DNA from: Tetrapisispora phaffii CBS 4417
Lineage: Eukaryota > Ascomycota > Saccharomycetes > Saccharomycetales > Saccharomycetaceae
Length of the DNA stretch: 64,000 nucleotides
Assembly (NCBI RefSeq): GCF_000236905.1
Contig: NC_016528.1
Location: 72,001 to 136,000 of the forward strand
Reading direction: 5' to 3'
The position numbers were made by a program, and so were the translations under genes. Shown here in pieces: positions 40,560 to 50,876 of this stretch. Below the pieces are notes generated by a model. It did no database searches. It had not been told where the DNA came from and saw only the letters and a list, made by a program, of their open reading frames with translations. Position 1 is the stretch's first letter; every line of letters starts with the position of its first letter.

Positions 40560-41744
40560 ATGAGCAATACCATTCACGCTGTTGTCCATCGTTCTAGCGA
40601 TCAATGCAAGGATCAATTGCTAATAAAATTTATAGACACGTTAATGTGCTCAATATGCCAGGATTATATGTTTGTACCGATGATGACTGCTTGTGGTCAT
40701 AATTATTGTTACGGATGTTTGAAAAGCTGGTTTACAAGTAATGAGACTACCGAGTTATCATGCCCGCAATGTAGATCAAGTGTTGGTTCTGAACCGAATT
40801 TAAACTCTGTTCTGCAGCAGGGAATGAACTGTCTTGTTGAAGTTATGAAACAGGAGACTGGTGATGATGATTCTGGTGAAAAAGATTATTCTAGTTTTTT
40901 CGATGCTATAAAAGCTGCTGAAATAGAATACAAAGCAGATAAAGATGACAATAATCTTTTTGGTAGTGTATTTTCTAATAGTGCGTTGGCAGTGGTGGAT
41001 GAAGATGATGACGGGATTGCACGTTGTAGTAACTGTCACTGGGAACTTGATCCAGATTTTGAAGAGGAGGATGGCAATGTATGCCCGCATTGTAACGTCA
41101 GAATAAGAAACAGGGTTACCGGAGGCAACAGTAGAAGTACTCGAGAAGATGGAACACGCCGGACCCGTGAAGGTTTTGATAGCGATGAGTATAGTGACGG
41201 AGAATTAGACGCTCTAGAGGATGACTTACAACGTTATCAAAGAGATAGCGACAGGGTTATAGAAGAATTCAGTGCCGAAGAGTCAGCGGACAATGAGAAC
41301 AGTTTGACCTCACAATTTAACCGTAGATTTCCTGTGCCTAAAAGAGGTCGAGACTTATTCAATGACGAGGCAGAAGAAGCTTCATCTGATGAAGACGATT
41401 CCGATAAAGACGATAACGAAAATGATGAAGATGAGATAGTAACCGGATATCGCAAAAAACGTTCCATACATCATTCATCCGACGTAGAACAAGAAGACGG
41501 CAGGCCAAACAAAGAAGAAGAACTACCTCACCAACCTGGTGTTGATGGAGAAGAAGAAATCGATTCGGATTTAGCCTCATTTATAGTCAACGACGACGGT
41601 GAGGTAAGTGAAGTGACCTCCGATGACAACGATATTCTAGACGACTTTCGGGACGAGGACCGCACTCCCAACGACGATGCCACAGACACATCTTCCCCCA
41701 GACGTAAACGATTCCAAGTGATACTCGACAGTGACGACGAATAA
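40560..41744 (+). CDS. PSH1: E3 ubiquitin ligase Psh1 (controls centromeric H3 Cse4)
   Basis: A 394-residue protein. A C3HC4 RING finger spans about residues 31-71 (CSICQDYMFVPMM, CGHNYCYGC, CPQC). A second Cys4 zinc motif at about 157-180 (CSNCHWELD...CPHC) is also present in S. cerevisiae Psh1. The C-terminal half is strongly acidic and ends VILDSDDE, like the orthologue's end. Psh1 ubiquitylates mislocalised Cse4. The neighbour AIM39 matches S. cerevisiae (YOL054W-YOL053W), although COX7 has come to lie between them. Confidence 0.95.
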   Translation: MSNTIHAVVHRSSDQCKDQLLIKFIDTLMCSICQDYMFVPMMTACGHNYCYGCLKSWFTSNETTELSCPQCRSSVGSEPNLNSVLQQGMNCLVEVMKQETGDDDSGEKDYSSFFDAIKAAEIEYKADKDDNNLFGSVFSNSALAVVDEDDDGIARCSNCHWELDPDFEEEDGNVCPHCNVRIRNRVTGGNSRSTREDGTRRTREGFDSDEYSDGELDALEDDLQRYQRDSDRVIEEFSAEESADNENSLTSQFNRRFPVPKRGRDLFNDEAEEASSDEDDSDKDDNENDEDEIVTGYRKKRSIHHSSDVEQEDGRPNKEEELPHQPGVDGEEEIDSDLASFIVNDDGEVSEVTSDDNDILDDFRDEDRTPNDDATDTSSPRRKRFQVILDSDDE

Positions 41745-42285
41745 TGTGTATGCATGCATATGTATGTGATCTATTTGATCTATGTAGTTAACAATAGTTT
41801 TAAAGAGCATTAAACCCTACTTCTCAGTGTCGCACAACCCTACCATACTTAATATGGCATCTCCCGCCATTTTGTGTGTATTCGCACCTGTGAACCCCCC
41901 CCTCCACAACTTACCCGGCTAGGGTGCGCCTTTTATGCATGTGATTGGTTAATCAGCATCTCTTTTCCCTAAAAGCGTTAGGGCCGATAGAATAGTGAAA
42001 AATTTCATTTCCAGCTCCCAACAACAACAGGTCAGTAAGTTAACAAGTTGCCAACTTCTATCAACTTTGAAGAGCACAGTTGTTGCAAGATCTGTGAATA
42101 ATGTTTGACTCTAAGTTGGAGACCGCATTGTAGATGTTGGCTCGCAATTGATATATAAGAAGGGGTCGCTTGTTGTGTTCTTAGGAGTTGTGGAGGTGTT
42201 CTTTCAAGCTCTTCTTTTGTTGTAGATGCATACAGATAAAGTAAATACAAAACTATAAACATAAACCAATTCGCACAAATAAACA
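41745..42285 (+). promoter_or_regulatory. COX7 promoter with HAP and Reb1 sites
   Basis: TTACCCGG, a Reb1-type site, is at 41911-41918. TGATTGGT, the reverse of the HAP complex consensus ACCAATNA, is at 41942-41949, about 340 bases before the COX7 ATG. Hap2/3/4/5 activates respiratory genes, which suits COX7. A C9-like tract lies at about 41894-41902. Confidence 0.6.
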
Positions 42286-42477
42286 ATGGCCAGTCCTCAA
42301 AGAATTATCGAATTACAGAAAATATTCCAAAAATCTACCAAACCACTATGGATGAGACATCCTAGATCTGCTTTCTATTTGTATCCATTCTGGGGTTTAT
42401 TTACTGTTGCAGTCGTTGCCCCATGTCTATATATCCCTAACGCTATCTTAGGTATTAAACCAAAGAGAGCCGAATAA
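42286..42477 (+). CDS. COX7: Cytochrome c oxidase subunit VII
   Basis: The 63-residue protein matches S. cerevisiae Cox7 (60) throughout, including STKPLWMRHPRSAFYLYPF and a single membrane helix (about 29-50) followed by YIPNAILGIK. It is a small nuclear-encoded subunit of complex IV in the mitochondrial inner membrane. The upstream HAP site fits respiratory control. Small but secure. Confidence 0.96.
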   Translation: MASPQRIIELQKIFQKSTKPLWMRHPRSAFYLYPFWGLFTVAVVAPCLYIPNAILGIKPKRAE

Positions 42478-43286
42478 GCTAGTAGAAGTATAACTGAAAA
42501 CGATTGCAAGCAATTGTAGCTGGAGGAACTCGATAATGTCTTCCTCTATTCACAATTGCTGCGATGTTTGTTTTTTTTAATTTTTACATATTCTTTCCAT
42601 CCTACCAATAACGCAACCAGTATCATCCAAGGTACACACACATTCATGATACTCGATACAAATTATTTTTATTTTATATTCAAAAGACTCCTCACCATGT
42701 TCAGTTGAGCATGACTGGATTTTATATATAGATACATACCTCTCTATGTCTATATCTATTTGAATTTTAGTCTTTATATTCTAATAAAAAAAACACTTAC
42801 AACAATCACTGTCAACTGCATCATTCACCGACTCTCTACTTTCTTGGTTAACCTTGAGCCTTTTGATGGTTCAAGTCTGTCTGTTCCTTACGATATTGCT
42901 GTCACATTGGTTCAGGAAGTATCAGATGTTTAAAATCACGTGACTGTTTTGCTGTATTAACGTCCTTTAAAGGTGCTTCCTCCCGTCGAAAAGTAATTGC
43001 GTTTCACAATAATCAAAATGTTAGGCTCTAATGAGTAGTGCAACAGCTCGAGTAAAGAGTACAAGTATTTATGATTGTCACCAGTAGGTGGTTGGTGTTA
43101 CTTATTTTCATTGCAGTTATTTCAATTAGTTGTCAGGAAGAAACCATATATTAAAAAAATCTTTTGTAATCGTTGTTAAGGGAAGGATTAAAAAGGTGAT
43201 GGTAATATAGAGAACAAAGGCAACTGTTTTGCTACGTTCAAACAAAAAACAACACAAAACACAAGATATCTATTATAATAATAGAA
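42478..43286. other. Intergenic between COX7 and AIM39
   Basis: 809 bp. Just after COX7 a 9-bp inverted repeat, AGCAATTGT (42509-42517) with 42552-42560, could aid 3' end formation. ATCACGTGAC (42935-42944) is a Cbf1-class E-box, about 345 bases before AIM39. No gene seen. Confidence 0.5.
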
Positions 43287-44339
43287 ATGAGCCAAATATT
43301 TAGAAAAGCTCATTTAACAGCTAAGCTAGGGAGTTCATGGGGAAAGAATGTGAATATTCAACTGCACTTGAAAGTTGTAATTGCAAAGAGAGTATATTCA
43401 ATCGATAATGGTAAAAAGAACGACTCGAAGTATATGTTCAGTAAACCGCCTTTTACTCCAAGGAATAAAGAAACAGATACAAAACATTTCTTTACAAAAC
43501 CACGGCTCTTTGAAACTTTTAGGTTCACAAGAAAAAACCAAGGACCAGTAAATGAATCAATAGCTAATAATGAATCAGAGACGATAGGACAGGCTATTTC
43601 TCAACATCGAAAAAAAAATAGACAAGTTATCTCCACGATCATATTAGGGATATTTGTTACTATAATTGGCTATTCCATAGGGTATAAGGTATTTTATCGA
43701 GGAGATGATATATTCATTCCATTGTATCCGGCACCAAGAATAAGAAAACCAAGTCAAACTGATTTGAAAAAAATAGATGTAGATTATATTAAACGGCTAT
43801 CAAAAATAAGAGTAATAGAAGCTTTGTCAAGGCATAACATGGTTAAAGAAGAATATGGTGTCCCACTTCATGGCGAAGACAACATCAATCCGCCAAAAAT
43901 ATCAGACTTTGATTTATGGTGCGAAGATAGGGATCCCTGTCTTACTGGTATTATCCTAAGACGATACAGTCCAAATAAATCTTCAACTCATTCGTGGTAT
44001 CATATTCCGTTTATTTTTCAATGGAGAGTTACGCACAGACCAATTTATATCTCTAGAGGCATTGGTGAAATGTTACAAGATTTAAGGATAGGGTATTCCA
44101 AGTTCTATGAATATGTGTCACCGGATAATATGTATGGTTCCTTAAAATACGAATACCCAATTCAAGGAGATGATCACGCATTGAGTATATGGTTTCTTGG
44201 GGAATTACGTTTGTGCAATGACACGCTCATTGTATACAAAGGGAAATACCATGTTGACGTGAGGCTGCAACGAATCGATTTGTTGAGAAAAGAGAAAGGA
44301 AAACTGGTGAGGTATATTTTATTTGAAGAAAACGAATAA
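43287..44339 (+). CDS. AIM39: Aim39, mitochondrial membrane protein
   Basis: A 350-residue protein with a basic N-terminal presequence-like region and one membrane helix at about residues 114-135 (TIILGIFVTIIGYSIGY). A conserved soluble domain follows, with WCEDRDPCLTGIILRRY and WRVTHRPIYISRG. Length and layout fit S. cerevisiae Aim39 (395), a mitochondrial protein found in an organelle-inheritance screen; its biochemical role is unknown. Synteny with PSH1 supports the call. Confidence 0.82.
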   Translation: MSQIFRKAHLTAKLGSSWGKNVNIQLHLKVVIAKRVYSIDNGKKNDSKYMFSKPPFTPRNKETDTKHFFTKPRLFETFRFTRKNQGPVNESIANNESETIGQAISQHRKKNRQVISTIILGIFVTIIGYSIGYKVFYRGDDIFIPLYPAPRIRKPSQTDLKKIDVDYIKRLSKIRVIEALSRHNMVKEEYGVPLHGEDNINPPKISDFDLWCEDRDPCLTGIILRRYSPNKSSTHSWYHIPFIFQWRVTHRPIYISRGIGEMLQDLRIGYSKFYEYVSPDNMYGSLKYEYPIQGDDHALSIWFLGELRLCNDTLIVYKGKYHVDVRLQRIDLLRKEKGKLVRYILFEENE

Positions 44340-44684
44340 AATTACGTTAGCAATGCTCATATCCATCTATTTATATAATAAGCATGTGTAGGTTAATCTT
44401 ACGGTATCAGAAACTTTTATAAGCATATATTTCAAAACGTTTTTGGCTCAATCAACAAAGTAGTTAAAAGTTACAGCATCATATTAATTAGCTTTCTAAC
44501 AAATAAATACACTATTCTGTTGTGATATAAGATCCTCAAGAAGTCAGACCACTATACAACATTACTAATTGTTATCACTAATTGTCATATTTGTGGAAAG
44601 ACAAGCATGGAACCAGCAAGAGGTTCAATGGTATTGATGTCGACTAGGCGGTTAAGTTGTTCGATAGTTGCTCAATAGTATTAT
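44340..44684. other. AIM39 3' region with decayed LTR sequence
   Basis: 44518-44590 resembles the sequence at 29574 (possible LTR family C, starting TGTTGTGATATAAGAT). A partial copy of the LTR-B terminal sequence TGCTCAATAG is at 44669-44678, repeated at the true LTR-B end (44685-44694). No gene. Confidence 0.4.
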
Positions 44685-45037
44685 TGCTCAATAGATGAAT
44701 TCATTGCTTTAATATATTAAAATGTGGTTAAATTATATACTATATAATTAGATTAATCTCTCTGGTCTCTTGGACCTGGATCAATGAATTATTAGTTATT
44801 GATTACCGAGGTTTATATATACATAATATTTCAATCTACCGTTCTGTCCAACGAGACGACGTCGTCGAGTTGAACACGTACGGTAGACTGATGGTTCTAT
44901 AGTACTATTTATGCATTAGAAATTCTGCTATTACATTCTGGTGAGGACTCATTGTTTCAGTTTTACAACAATAGTCTCGTATAGAGTTAATATCTGGTAT
45001 CGTATATTCACTTATACGACCTGTGTCATTTCCAACA
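44685..45037 (-). mobile_element. Solo LTR, family B
   Basis: 353 bp. On the minus strand it runs TGTTGGAAATG...TGAGCA, aligning with the copies at 3470 and 30099. The flanking pentamers (ATTAT and AAAAT) do not match, so no target-site duplication is preserved. It ends 101 bp before tRNA-Ala. Confidence 0.9.
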
Positions 45038-45138
45038 AAAATGAGCAAGAATGCTTATTTGTACGTCTAGAATTCGAAATAAACATGTAATCATATATCT
45101 ATTATTATCAGTATTGATCTTAAGATCTTAAGAAAATC

Positions 45139-45211
45139 GGGCATGTGGCGTAGTTGGTAGCGCGCTCCCTTAGCATGGGAGAGGTCTTCGGTTCGACTCC
45201 GGACTTGTCCA
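45139..45211 (+). tRNA. tRNA-Ala (anticodon AGC)
   Basis: A 73-nt cloverleaf: GGGCATG/CTTGTCC acceptor with the G3.U70 pair that identifies tRNA-Ala, discriminator A45211, D-arm GGCGTAGTTGGTAGCGC, anticodon stem CTCCC/GGGAG with loop TTAGCAT (anticodon AGC, 45172-45174), T-arm TTCGGTTCGACTCCGGA. A T-run terminator follows at 45213. Confidence 0.97.
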
Positions 45212-45657
45212 TTTTTTTTAAAACACCATTAAACAGGTAATGATGATTAATTATCTGTTTTTCGTAAATATATATACCTTTCTTATTCATAAATTGATAA
45301 TTATGAAGCAGCTTATTGTTGTTGCCATCCAACCATAAACTATTCGTTTAATATAATACCTCTTTTTTAATGTTCAATCAAAATTCTTACCTCCGGAACT
45401 TTTAAGAAACGAATTAATGAAAAGTATCTGAAGAAAAATTAAGTTTACTCTTCTTTTACTTAACTTATATATTTATAATATTTATTTAAGGAATCCATCA
45501 AATTTCCTAAGGTGTTCTATAATAAATCTGTGTAGTATTTAAGCTTTCAAGCCGTATAATACTAACGAAGTTTTGATATTTGAGAACTGCAATTTTTAAA
45601 GTACTACTCCATTGAACTATAAGGTTGCTGTGATATCACATCAATTAAAATTTTGCA
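45212..45657. other. Intergenic between tRNA-Ala and LTN1
   Basis: 446 AT-rich bases with the tRNA terminator T-run at the left and the LTN1 promoter at the right. Nothing else is recognised. Confidence 0.5.
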
Positions 45658-48600
45658 ATGTCATTTGGTCGTGGTGTTAATGCATTTCAAAAATATTCCA
45701 ATGATGTTGGATTAGGACATAATGGCGTTATTGTATCTTTGAATTATTTTGATGGTATTCCAGATCAATCCTTAATTAGGTCTCTAGAATGTAATGAATT
45801 GATATTAATTTTTAAATATCTATTGAAAAGAGATGAAAAAACTAAAGAAAAAGCATTAAACGATTTACTCAGTCATTTGAATAGTGTAGAAGAGGATAAC
45901 TCTACAGAACTCAGACTATACTTTGAAAATGATATATTTACTTTATGTTGGTCACAAGTATATGCGAAAATGACCGTTAGTGAATCAAAAAACATAAGAA
46001 CGGTATCTCATATAATATCGATTAGATTAATTACTATATTGAAAAAGAAAATCTCTAAATTTTTACCTGATTTAATACCATTTGTGTTATTAGGTTGCTC
46101 TGATAATGATTCTAGTGTAAGTCAATCCTGTAGCAAAGAGTTGAAAAAATGTTTCAATGATGATTCCAAAAAGATTGTTGCATTATGGACTATGTTCCAA
46201 GAACAAATTTTAACTTTGATCAAGAATATTGTTGTCATAGAAGATGCTGCTTCACTATCTGATAAATCATATATCGATAAAGACTTATCTGAATTGAGAC
46301 ATACAAGGTTGCTGACAAGCGCTATGAATTTGCTTAATACATTTGTTGAGCTAAATGAAGTAAAATATGAAAAACATCAGATCGAACAAGAATTATTTAG
46401 TGATATTATCTCTGAAGAAAGTTTATGGAAAAAGGTAAGTTTTAAGTCAACAAATAACTTGAAGTTATGTGAAGTATTACTAATCTTTCTTCAAAAACTT
46501 TACAAATCTGAAATTTTATTCAAAAGCTCATCAAATTTAAAGTTAATTGTTAGAATATTACTTAAGGCACTCTCCCAAATCTCTTCACGAAATATAAGAA
46601 ATTTACAAACCTCAATAGGTCCATTGTTAAATGACTTAACACTATTGGATACCTATAAAGAGGGTAAAATATGGTCATATGATAAAGCAGAAAACACTAG
46701 AGAAAAACTTTGCACTTTCTTGACTGTCATATCAGAGAACCCATTTCCTGGTAATTTTACTGATATGTATATGTTTTATGAACAAACTTCGAAGCATGCA
46801 TTATTAAATAATGATAATGAATGGTTAGTTATATGGCAAAAAGGTTTAAAAAGTTTAGTAGTGCTGGGGGCTCGTGGCAGATACAGTGTACAATTATATC
46901 ATGAGTTTTGGATAAATTATATCAAATTTCTAAATTCCGCAAATTTAAAAGGAGCTGAGAAATATAAAGAGAATGATTTGTTCAAAACATTAAGCACTTA
47001 CAAAGAATTAAAGAACCAGGACGATTTGAAGAAGAATCTGTCCTGTTTGCTATCTCCAAGCTTATTAGTAAATAAATTAAAAGAGTTACTCGAAAAAAAT
47101 CAATCTAACGACGAAAAAACTAATACTATATTTGAAGAAAACATATTGTGCTTATTAATGGTGTCTGAAAATAACCAATCCATTTTAAATGATCTTCTGG
47201 ATTATATACATGATATTATTATATCAAAAATATCCAGTGCATCTGCCAATATAAAATCACTGGTTGATATATTTTACTTTATTGTAAGATCTGATATACC
47301 AAATATTTCAAAAAACATATTTAAAGTTATCAACGAAATTGCTGCATCAGTTGATGAATCAAATTATGATTACTTGTCAAATATAGTGATTGCATTTTCA
47401 GAAAGTAACTACATAAAGGCTGAAGAAGACAATATCGATCCAATTATGATAATTGAAGACTTTTTTATTGTTGCGAATTCGATCAATATCAATCCTATAA
47501 AGATTTACCAAACTTTAAATGGATTAAATAAATTAGTTTTAAGAGAACTAGCAGAAAAAAGTGACTTTATTTTAAGTACACTTATTAGCGATTACATTTC
47601 ATTATATGATTTTGATGATTCAATTCCTTTGTTGTTCAATCTAATAACTATAAACAATATCGTTTTGTTATATGAAAATTCAAAAAGGAAAAATAAAATT
47701 CCTGAGTTTATTGCTTTGCTAGATCAATTGGATAAAACGGTAATTGATGGTTTATTACAATCTAATACTTTCTTATCGGAAACATATTTGAAACTTCCTA
47801 GTGATTTATCGAATGCTATTTTTGATCTTTCTATAAATAGCGCATCTGAAAATTGTATTGCATGTTCATTAGCTCAGTCAATAAAAAATGCTGCAATTGA
47901 GAATGTTTATGCCAAAACCTCTGACGTTATTTCGAATGCAGTTAGTTTAATACAAGCTAATAATATTGTAGCTGAATATTTCTTCAACTCCGATATTTCA
48001 AGTTTGCTTAATAACTATTTGGTGACAATTGATTCTAAACTTGTTACTATCAGTAATCTTGGAATAAGCTCCCATTTGTTAAATATTACTGACAATAGTT
48101 TAGATTTACAGAAATTAATTAAATTGATAAACTACATCTCCTTTGTCGATAAGTTATTGACTAAGTTACCTGACTTCAAAGACAGTTATCAAGTATATTT
48201 GGTTACGTTGGTAAGTGAAATTGCAACAGATTATAATTGCATAACTTCGTTACCTAATGATGAATTCTATGCTTTCAACAATACAATATATAATAGTGAT
48301 TTATCATCAATTGATTTTATATCATGTATTAACAAATTACTATTGGATGATAACACTTCGACCGATGATACCCCATTAACTATGTTTTACGCTGATAATG
48401 ATAACGAAAATGACTTGAGTTTATATTATAGATCAAAAATTTTATACAGGATATTAGAGAACACTGTTGACACAATATCCACTTCTGCATTATCTACTAT
48501 CGTCCCAATCATTGAAACTTCGGTTACAAAATTGGTAAGAAGTAAGACTACAGATAATATCTCGAGGCAATATATTAAGTGTTCAATTATTTTAAAAGCT

Positions 48601-50433
48601 CTTGAGAAATTTCACTCAAACCAACTTTTCAACAAATTGAGAACTATGCTTCTGAGTGAATTAATAGGTGTTAATGAGACTGATATACTTAATAAATCCT
48701 ATAGAAGCTTGATATTATTGTGTGACTTGTTAAACTCCCCAGATTTTGAAGAGTCGTATGTGCCTGTACCTCTTCAAAGATTAAATATGGCGTTCGGATC
48801 CATTAACAAGCTTCTGGATTCCGAAATTATTTATGAACAATCCTTCAGTTCAGTTAGGTTAATATTATTAAATCTATTTGAGCGCCTTATTTGTGTCCCC
48901 TCCTTCAAAGATGTAAATTTTTCTGTTGCATATAGACTTCTCGCCGATTCATTAACAATGTGTCAACTTGATGATACTTCATTTTTATTTGAGTTACGTT
49001 TCAGCTGTATGTCATTATATCAGAAAATTGACAACCTTGATATCAACTTTTCCAATAATGAATATGGGCTTGAAATTTCAGATTCTATTATTGAATTATT
49101 TTTTATAAATTTCCCACAGGAAGAGAATAATCAAATCTCTAAAGGATTTTATTATATGTTGAATAAAGCTGTTTCAAAATTTGATGTTAAGTTATTATTG
49201 GAATGTTTTGATAGGTTCTTCGAATTTTATACGACCACTGGAACATCAGGTAATATCAATCAAGTTAGATGTATCGTTACAATCCTGAGAAAATTAATTA
49301 TAGAGAAGCAAAAAAATGCAATCATTGAATTCGAATTCGAAAAACAGAAAGCTATAAATGAAGATGAAGATGAAGATGCTGATGCTGATGCTGATGCTGA
49401 TGATGAAGAATTAGAAATTAGAAATAACTTAATCAAAGATAAGATGGAAATTAATTTTGGTATACCGGATGCTTTAATTAAATTATTAAACGACAAGATG
49501 CCAGAAGATTACTTAGAATATGAAAATAGGTTAACTTATGTGTCATATCTATGGAACTGGGTATTAGTATTTTGTTACTTTAAGGATACATCATATAATT
49601 TACGCCAATTATTCTTAGATCAATTAAGAAAGAAAAATCTAATTGAAAAGTTCTTCACATTCATCTCTGAGCAACTTGATTTCCATGATAACGAGTTTAT
49701 CCAAAGCATTGAATCTAGTGATGTAGTTTATTATAATATTGGAAAGGATGGGTTTATTCCTTATGAGGGGGCTTTGACGCGTGAGTGTAAAACTTTACTA
49801 GTTCATTTGTTATATGAATTATTTGTTCATGTTGGAACATATACTAACGTTTGGTTCTTGAATATTAAAGATAGATCAAAACAAAGTGATATTGATAAAA
49901 TGGTTTCTAAGCACATCTCGCCAATTTTAATCTCGAATGAATTAAATAATGTTGAAAATAACATATCGCATTTAACTGCAAAAGATGATGTATTGACAAT
50001 TAGAGTCAATAAAATTACAAATGAAGTTAAAGCAAGTTACTTAATTGATGAACAGAAATTAGAAATTGCCCTTAAATTACCATCAAATTACCCTTTGACA
50101 AACATACAAGTTCATGGTATTTCTTGTGTTGGTGTCAGTGACCAGAAGTGGAAGCAATGGATCATGTCGGCCCAACGTACTATCACAAATATGAACGGTT
50201 CTATGGTTGGTGCTTTGGAACTGTTCACTAGAAACGTTAATTTACAATTTTCAGGGTTCGAGGAATGTGCAATTTGTTATTCTACCTTACATGCGGTTGA
50301 TAGAAAATTACCAACCAAAGTCTGCCCAACATGTAACAACAAATTCCATGGATCGTGTTTGTATAAGTGGTTTAGATCTTCCAATAATAACACATGTCCA
50401 TTGTGTCGTTCCGAAATTGCATTGAGAAGATGA
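45658..50433 (+). CDS. RKR1: Listerin-type E3 ligase Ltn1/Rkr1 (ribosome quality control)
   Basis: The 1591 residues compare with 1562 in S. cerevisiae. The N-terminal block (1-200, starting MSFGRGVNAFQKY) is the Listerin N-terminal domain that contacts the 60S-tRNA complex. A long HEAT/ARM-like helical body follows. An RWD-like region precedes the C-terminal RING (about 1538-1585: CAICYSTL, CPTC, HGSCLYKWF, CPLC). It ubiquitylates nascent chains stuck on 60S subunits. A repetitive acidic insert (EDEDEDADADADADDEE, near residue 1240) is encoded by a short tandem repeat at 49360-49410. The start codon and length fit the family. Confidence 0.95.
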   Translation: MSFGRGVNAFQKYSNDVGLGHNGVIVSLNYFDGIPDQSLIRSLECNELILIFKYLLKRDEKTKEKALNDLLSHLNSVEEDNSTELRLYFENDIFTLCWSQVYAKMTVSESKNIRTVSHIISIRLITILKKKISKFLPDLIPFVLLGCSDNDSSVSQSCSKELKKCFNDDSKKIVALWTMFQEQILTLIKNIVVIEDAASLSDKSYIDKDLSELRHTRLLTSAMNLLNTFVELNEVKYEKHQIEQELFSDIISEESLWKKVSFKSTNNLKLCEVLLIFLQKLYKSEILFKSSSNLKLIVRILLKALSQISSRNIRNLQTSIGPLLNDLTLLDTYKEGKIWSYDKAENTREKLCTFLTVISENPFPGNFTDMYMFYEQTSKHALLNNDNEWLVIWQKGLKSLVVLGARGRYSVQLYHEFWINYIKFLNSANLKGAEKYKENDLFKTLSTYKELKNQDDLKKNLSCLLSPSLLVNKLKELLEKNQSNDEKTNTIFEENILCLLMVSENNQSILNDLLDYIHDIIISKISSASANIKSLVDIFYFIVRSDIPNISKNIFKVINEIAASVDESNYDYLSNIVIAFSESNYIKAEEDNIDPIMIIEDFFIVANSININPIKIYQTLNGLNKLVLRELAEKSDFILSTLISDYISLYDFDDSIPLLFNLITINNIVLLYENSKRKNKIPEFIALLDQLDKTVIDGLLQSNTFLSETYLKLPSDLSNAIFDLSINSASENCIACSLAQSIKNAAIENVYAKTSDVISNAVSLIQANNIVAEYFFNSDISSLLNNYLVTIDSKLVTISNLGISSHLLNITDNSLDLQKLIKLINYISFVDKLLTKLPDFKDSYQVYLVTLVSEIATDYNCITSLPNDEFYAFNNTIYNSDLSSIDFISCINKLLLDDNTSTDDTPLTMFYADNDNENDLSLYYRSKILYRILENTVDTISTSALSTIVPIIETSVTKLVRSKTTDNISRQYIKCSIILKALEKFHSNQLFNKLRTMLLSELIGVNETDILNKSYRSLILLCDLLNSPDFEESYVPVPLQRLNMAFGSINKLLDSEIIYEQSFSSVRLILLNLFERLICVPSFKDVNFSVAYRLLADSLTMCQLDDTSFLFELRFSCMSLYQKIDNLDINFSNNEYGLEISDSIIELFFINFPQEENNQISKGFYYMLNKAVSKFDVKLLLECFDRFFEFYTTTGTSGNINQVRCIVTILRKLIIEKQKNAIIEFEFEKQKAINEDEDEDADADADADDEELEIRNNLIKDKMEINFGIPDALIKLLNDKMPEDYLEYENRLTYVSYLWNWVLVFCYFKDTSYNLRQLFLDQLRKKNLIEKFFTFISEQLDFHDNEFIQSIESSDVVYYNIGKDGFIPYEGALTRECKTLLVHLLYELFVHVGTYTNVWFLNIKDRSKQSDIDKMVSKHISPILISNELNNVENNISHLTAKDDVLTIRVNKITNEVKASYLIDEQKLEIALKLPSNYPLTNIQVHGISCVGVSDQKWKQWIMSAQRTITNMNGSMVGALELFTRNVNLQFSGFEECAICYSTLHAVDRKLPTKVCPTCNNKFHGSCLYKWFRSSNNNTCPLCRSEIALRR

Positions 50434-50876
50434 TTCTACACATTCTTGAATTGTAGGCGTTCTCTTTTCAAACTGAGACTTTAAAAAGTACAACTTATAC
50501 AATAAGTTCTATGTAATTGACATTTATAGATAAAGCATATTTATATGGAATACCTACATTGTAAATGGTTAATCTGAACCTTCTTAGACCTAATTAGACC
50601 ATCTTAAGTTTCATACGATGGGCGGTAATGCATTAATATCGTATTTGCATATTTCTTTAGTTGGCGCGAAATTTTATTTCAGAAATGATACAAAATAAAT
50701 AAAAGAAAGATAATTTTTAGTTCTTTATGATCCATAAGCTGTGCATACTATACTTAAATAAGGTTGTTATTGGAAATACCAGCACTGCAGTGCGAATTCG
50801 AACATAATATTCTGATAATAGAAGGATCCCAAGCGCTTAACCATTCTAACTTAACAAGATTGTTTTAAATTTTGCC
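50434..50876. other. Intergenic between LTN1 and GNT1
   Basis: 443 bp. A 12-bp palindrome GCACTGCAGTGC (50782-50793) is followed at once by CGAATTCG (50793-50800), about 80 bases before the GNT1 ATG. No gene. Confidence 0.5.
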
